Below are positions 61,292 to 64,000 of a stretch of DNA of 64,000 bases, in pieces. The notes under the pieces were generated by a model. That model worked only from the letters and a program-made list of their open reading frames with translations. It was not told where the DNA came from and did not search any database. A program made the translations under genes and the position numbers. Every line of letters begins with the position of its first letter. Within the stretch, counting starts at the first letter, position 1. Source of the stretch: Pedobacter ginsengisoli (GTDB lineage: Bacteria > Bacteroidota > Bacteroidia > Sphingobacteriales > Sphingobacteriaceae); NCBI RefSeq assembly GCF_002736205.1, contig NZ_CP024091.1, positions 3,779,555 through 3,843,554 on the forward strand, given 5' to 3'.

Positions 61292-63661
61292 TTAATTCCT
61301 TAACGGCTTACCTTTAGTTACAATGCTTTGGATACGTTCAAGCGTTTTCCTTTCACCGCAGAGCGATAAAAACACTTCCCTTTCCAAATCCAGCAAATAT
61401 TGCTCGGTTACTTCCGTAGGCGATGAAAGATCACCTCCACACATTACCCAGCCTAATTTTTCAGAGATCTTTTTATCGTGCTCAGAAATATAATGGCCCG
61501 AATACATGGTATTAGCACCTGCATAAACAATACCCAAGCCCTGTTTACCCAAAACTTTAATATCCTTACGCTGAACCGACTTGGTATAACCTGCATCTGC
61601 AAGTTCAATTGCTTTAGCCTTGGCATCGGCAATAAGTCTGCTGCGGTTCATAGAAATAGAATATTTACCTTTTTGCAAATAACCCAATTCAAATGCCTCA
61701 GCAGCCGAAGTAGAAACCTTAGCCATACCAATAGTTAAAAACCTATCCTTAAGCACATTTTGAACAATCTGATCGTCATTGTACTCATCAGAAGCCCTTA
61801 AAGCAAACTCTTTGGTACCACCACCACCAGGAATAACCCCTACACCAAACTCAACCAAACCCATATAGGTTTCGGCATTCAGCTGCACATGATCTGCATG
61901 TAAGCTAAACTCACAGCCCCCACCAAGCGTAAGGTTATGTGGAGCAACAACCACCGGAATAGATGAATACCTGATGCGCATAGAAGTATTCTGAAACATC
62001 CTTATAGCCATATTCAATTCATCCCATTCCTGCTCAACCGCCATCATAAAGATCATCCCTACATTGGCACCTGCCGAGAAGTTTGCACCATCATTACCAA
62101 TAACCACCCCTCTGTAATCCTTCTCTGCCATATCAATAGCCTTATTAATAGCCTGTAAAGTATCACCACCAATGGTATTCATTTTAGAATGAAACTCTAC
62201 GTTAATAATGCCATCGCCAAGATCAATAATAGATGCACCGGAGTTTTTCCAGATCACCTTATTGGCCCTTAAATTATCAAGAATAATAAATGCCTCAGCA
62301 CCCTGTACCGCTTTATAGCTTTTAGTAGGGATATCATAATATTTACGCACACCATCCTCTACCTTGTAAAACGAAGTATTGCCCGCAGCAAGCATTTCAT
62401 GAACCCAGGCCGCAGCCTCATGTCCATATTTTTTCATGCCTTCAATAGATTCTGCAACACCCACAGCATCCCAAACTTCAAACGGTCCCAAATCCCATCC
62501 AAAACCAGCCCGCATGGCATCATCAATTCTATATAGCTCATCAGAAATCTCAGGAATCCTGTCAGATACATACTCGAACAGACCAAAAAACGAAGCCCTA
62601 AAAAGCTCGCCCGCTTTGTCTTTTCCAGCAGCAAATACCTTCATCCTGTCTCTTACGTTCTCAATCGGCTTGGTCAAATCCAGCGTGGCCGACTTAACCT
62701 TTACCTGCGGTCTGTATTCCAGTGTTTTTAAATCGAGTGCAAGAATTTCTGTTTTGCCCTCAGCAGTTTTTGTTTTTTTATAGAAACCCTGGTTGGTTTT
62801 ATCACCAAGCCATTTGTTGGCTTCCATCTTTTCTACATATGCCGGAAGTTTAAAAAGATCATGTGCCTTATCATCCGGGCAATTATCATAAAGTCCTTTT
62901 GCAACCTTAATCATGGTATCTAACCCAACCACATCAGTAGTACGGAAAGTTGCCGATTTTGGTCGGCCCAAGGCCGGACCGGTATATTTATCCACTTCCT
63001 CTACCGTAAGCTCCATCTTTTCAACTAGATGTAATAGCGCCATAATAGAATACACCCCAACCCTGTTTGCAATGAACGCAGGCGTATCTTTACATAAAAC
63101 AGTCGTTTTACCTAAAAACTTATCGCCATAATACATCAGAAAATCAACCAGTTCCGGCTTAGTATGCGGCGTAGGAATAATTTCAAGTAACCTTAAATAA
63201 CGTGGTGGATTAAAAAAATGCGTACCGCAGAAATTAGCCCTAAAATCATCACTTCTACCCTCTGCCATCATATGAATAGGAATACCAGATGTATTTGAAG
63301 TAACCAAAGTACCTGCTTTACGGTGTTGTTCAACCTGCTCAAATACCTTTTTCTTTATATCCAGATTCTCTACAACAACCTCAATAATCCAATCGCAGCC
63401 TGCAATTTTCGACATATCATCATCAAAATTACCGGTAGTAATTTTGCTAAGTACTTTTTTTGAATAAACTGGCGAGGGATTAGTTTTCACAGCTGTTTGC
63501 AATGCTGCATCAACTATACCATTTCTAGGCCCCTCTTTTGGCACAATATCTAACAACAAGACCTCAACACCTATATTTGCAAAGTGACAGGCAATACGCG
63601 ATCCCATAATACCAGATCCCAATACCGCAACCTTATTTATCTTTTTGTTTATCATTTCCAT
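61292..63661 (-). CDS. FadN-like 3-hydroxyacyl-CoA dehydrogenase / enoyl-CoA hydratase fusion
   Basis: 789 residues. The N-terminal dehydrogenase (VAVLGSGIMGSRIACHFANIG; SNTSGIPIHMMAE; HFFNPPRYLRLLEIIP) comes first and the hydratase domain follows at about residues 470-650 (GVVIGNDGANFSAGANVGMIF; HNLTLGGGCEFSLHADHV; EFGVGVIPGGGGTKEFALRA). This order is that of Bacillus FadN and opposite to E. coli FadB. It performs the hydration and oxidation steps of beta-oxidation. Upstream is a MarR gene, downstream the thiolase. Confidence 0.94.
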   Translation of the reverse strand: MEMINKKINKVAVLGSGIMGSRIACHFANIGVEVLLLDIVPKEGPRNGIVDAALQTAVKTNPSPVYSKKVLSKITTGNFDDDMSKIAGCDWIIEVVVENLDIKKKVFEQVEQHRKAGTLVTSNTSGIPIHMMAEGRSDDFRANFCGTHFFNPPRYLRLLEIIPTPHTKPELVDFLMYYGDKFLGKTTVLCKDTPAFIANRVGVYSIMALLHLVEKMELTVEEVDKYTGPALGRPKSATFRTTDVVGLDTMIKVAKGLYDNCPDDKAHDLFKLPAYVEKMEANKWLGDKTNQGFYKKTKTAEGKTEILALDLKTLEYRPQVKVKSATLDLTKPIENVRDRMKVFAAGKDKAGELFRASFFGLFEYVSDRIPEISDELYRIDDAMRAGFGWDLGPFEVWDAVGVAESIEGMKKYGHEAAAWVHEMLAAGNTSFYKVEDGVRKYYDIPTKSYKAVQGAEAFIILDNLRANKVIWKNSGASIIDLGDGIINVEFHSKMNTIGGDTLQAINKAIDMAEKDYRGVVIGNDGANFSAGANVGMIFMMAVEQEWDELNMAIRMFQNTSMRIRYSSIPVVVAPHNLTLGGGCEFSLHADHVQLNAETYMGLVEFGVGVIPGGGGTKEFALRASDEYNDDQIVQNVLKDRFLTIGMAKVSTSAAEAFELGYLQKGKYSISMNRSRLIADAKAKAIELADAGYTKSVQRKDIKVLGKQGLGIVYAGANTMYSGHYISEHDKKISEKLGWVMCGGDLSSPTEVTEQYLLDLEREVFLSLCGERKTLERIQSIVTKGKPLRN

Positions 63662-63702
63662 CAGTATATTTTGCTTTTAATGATTATCGGGCAATACCCC
63701 AA

Positions 63703-64000
63703 TTAGCCTTTATTTTCGCCGTTTTCTACAGGTATTTTATAAGCCAAAGTCAGTTTATTTACTTTCTGTAAGGATTGTATTAAATTGTTCTTTTCGTGAG
63801 AGTTTAAGTTTTCATTTAGGTACTCATTAAATGAAATAACCACACCTTTTGCAAGCTGCCTTTTCTCACGACCAAAATCTGTAAGGTAAACCTTAACCGA
63901 TCGCTTATCACCCGCAGAAGTTTCCCTATATATTAACCCCAGATCCTCCATATTGTTTAACATTCTGGATAAACTTGTAGCCTTAACGCCAAGCAAACCC
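63703..64000 (-). CDS. MarR family regulator (5' part beyond the window)
   Basis: Only the C-terminal 98 or so residues are inside the window; the frame stays open to base 64000. The HTH end (LGVKATSLSRMLNNMEDLGLIYRETSAGDKRSVKVYLTDFGREK) has the recognition helix and DxRS-type wing of MarR proteins. It lies 41 bases before the FadN-like gene on the same strand and is probably its acyl-CoA-responsive regulator, an inference from context. Confidence 0.9.
   Translation of the reverse strand, partial: GLLGVKATSLSRMLNNMEDLGLIYRETSAGDKRSVKVYLTDFGREKRQLAKGVVISFNEYLNENLNSHEKNNLIQSLQKVNKLTLAYKIPVENGENKG

Overview
The window looks like a chromosome segment of a Bacteroidota bacterium, most likely a Sphingobacteriaceae member close to Pedobacter. 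This is inferred from TAnnTTTG-type promoter boxes, mostly weak Shine-Dalgarno signals, two-ORF ISAon1-like insertion sequences, head-GIN (DUF2807) and FKBP lipoproteins, and generally low GC. No database search was possible; all names rest on motif reading.

The left 29 kb (about 300-29160) is an accessory region built on tRNA-Asn genes. Two intact tRNA-Asn(GUU) genes (14591-14664 and 29087-29160, minus strand) each cap an island. Three 3'-end fragments of the same tRNA (344-385, about 15772-15799, 23608-23648) mark attachment-site remnants. Island A (344 to 14590) has visibly higher GC. It carries a PD-(D/E)xK-type protein, a DUF1275 membrane protein, a methyltransferase/small protein/Crp-Fnr cluster with a promoter-proximal Fnr-type box, a large beta-helix protein, a zinc-hook AAA ATPase with a small overlapping partner gene, an ISL3-type insertion sequence with a divergent helix-turn-helix gene, and the N-terminal stump of a tyrosine integrase. 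Between the two tRNAs lie an ArsR/SRPBCC pair with tandem operators, a truncated and an intact histidine kinase, an Hsp20 gene, fused gene relics, and a transglutaminase/alpha-E/ATP-grasp operon. Island B (23608 to 29086) holds an AbiE type IV toxin-antitoxin pair with two strong inverted-repeat operators and two ISAon1-like elements.

From 29.2 kb onward the window reads as ordinary core genome. It has a PfkB kinase, a cytochrome b5-like protein with a membrane lycopene cyclase, an SRPBCC protein whose terminator loop has been invaded by a 187-bp MITE-like element, an ECF-like sigma factor and murB. A tandem TetR pair precedes a complete RND efflux operon (TolC-type outer membrane protein, adaptor, pump). 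Next come the 2-oxoglutarate dehydrogenase genes (E1, E2, and a separate E3), secreted hydrolases and peptidases, and a light-response block. That block has a B12-binding MerR regulator of CarH type, a DASH-type photolyase, a TIGR01777 oxidoreductase and a second photolyase. The right end has two FKBP lipoproteins and a fatty-acid beta-oxidation operon (MarR, FadN-like fusion, thiolase, acyl-CoA dehydrogenase). The thiolase reading frame is broken by an apparent 1-nt deletion near its start.

The most unusual items are the layered tRNA-Asn integration locus, the MITE inside a bidirectional terminator loop, the CarH-type photoreceptor with its inverted operator and a similar site in front of the lycopene cyclase gene, the zinc-hook ATPase pair as a candidate defence locus, and an ISAon1-like element whose second ORF is full length but lacks a usual start codon.
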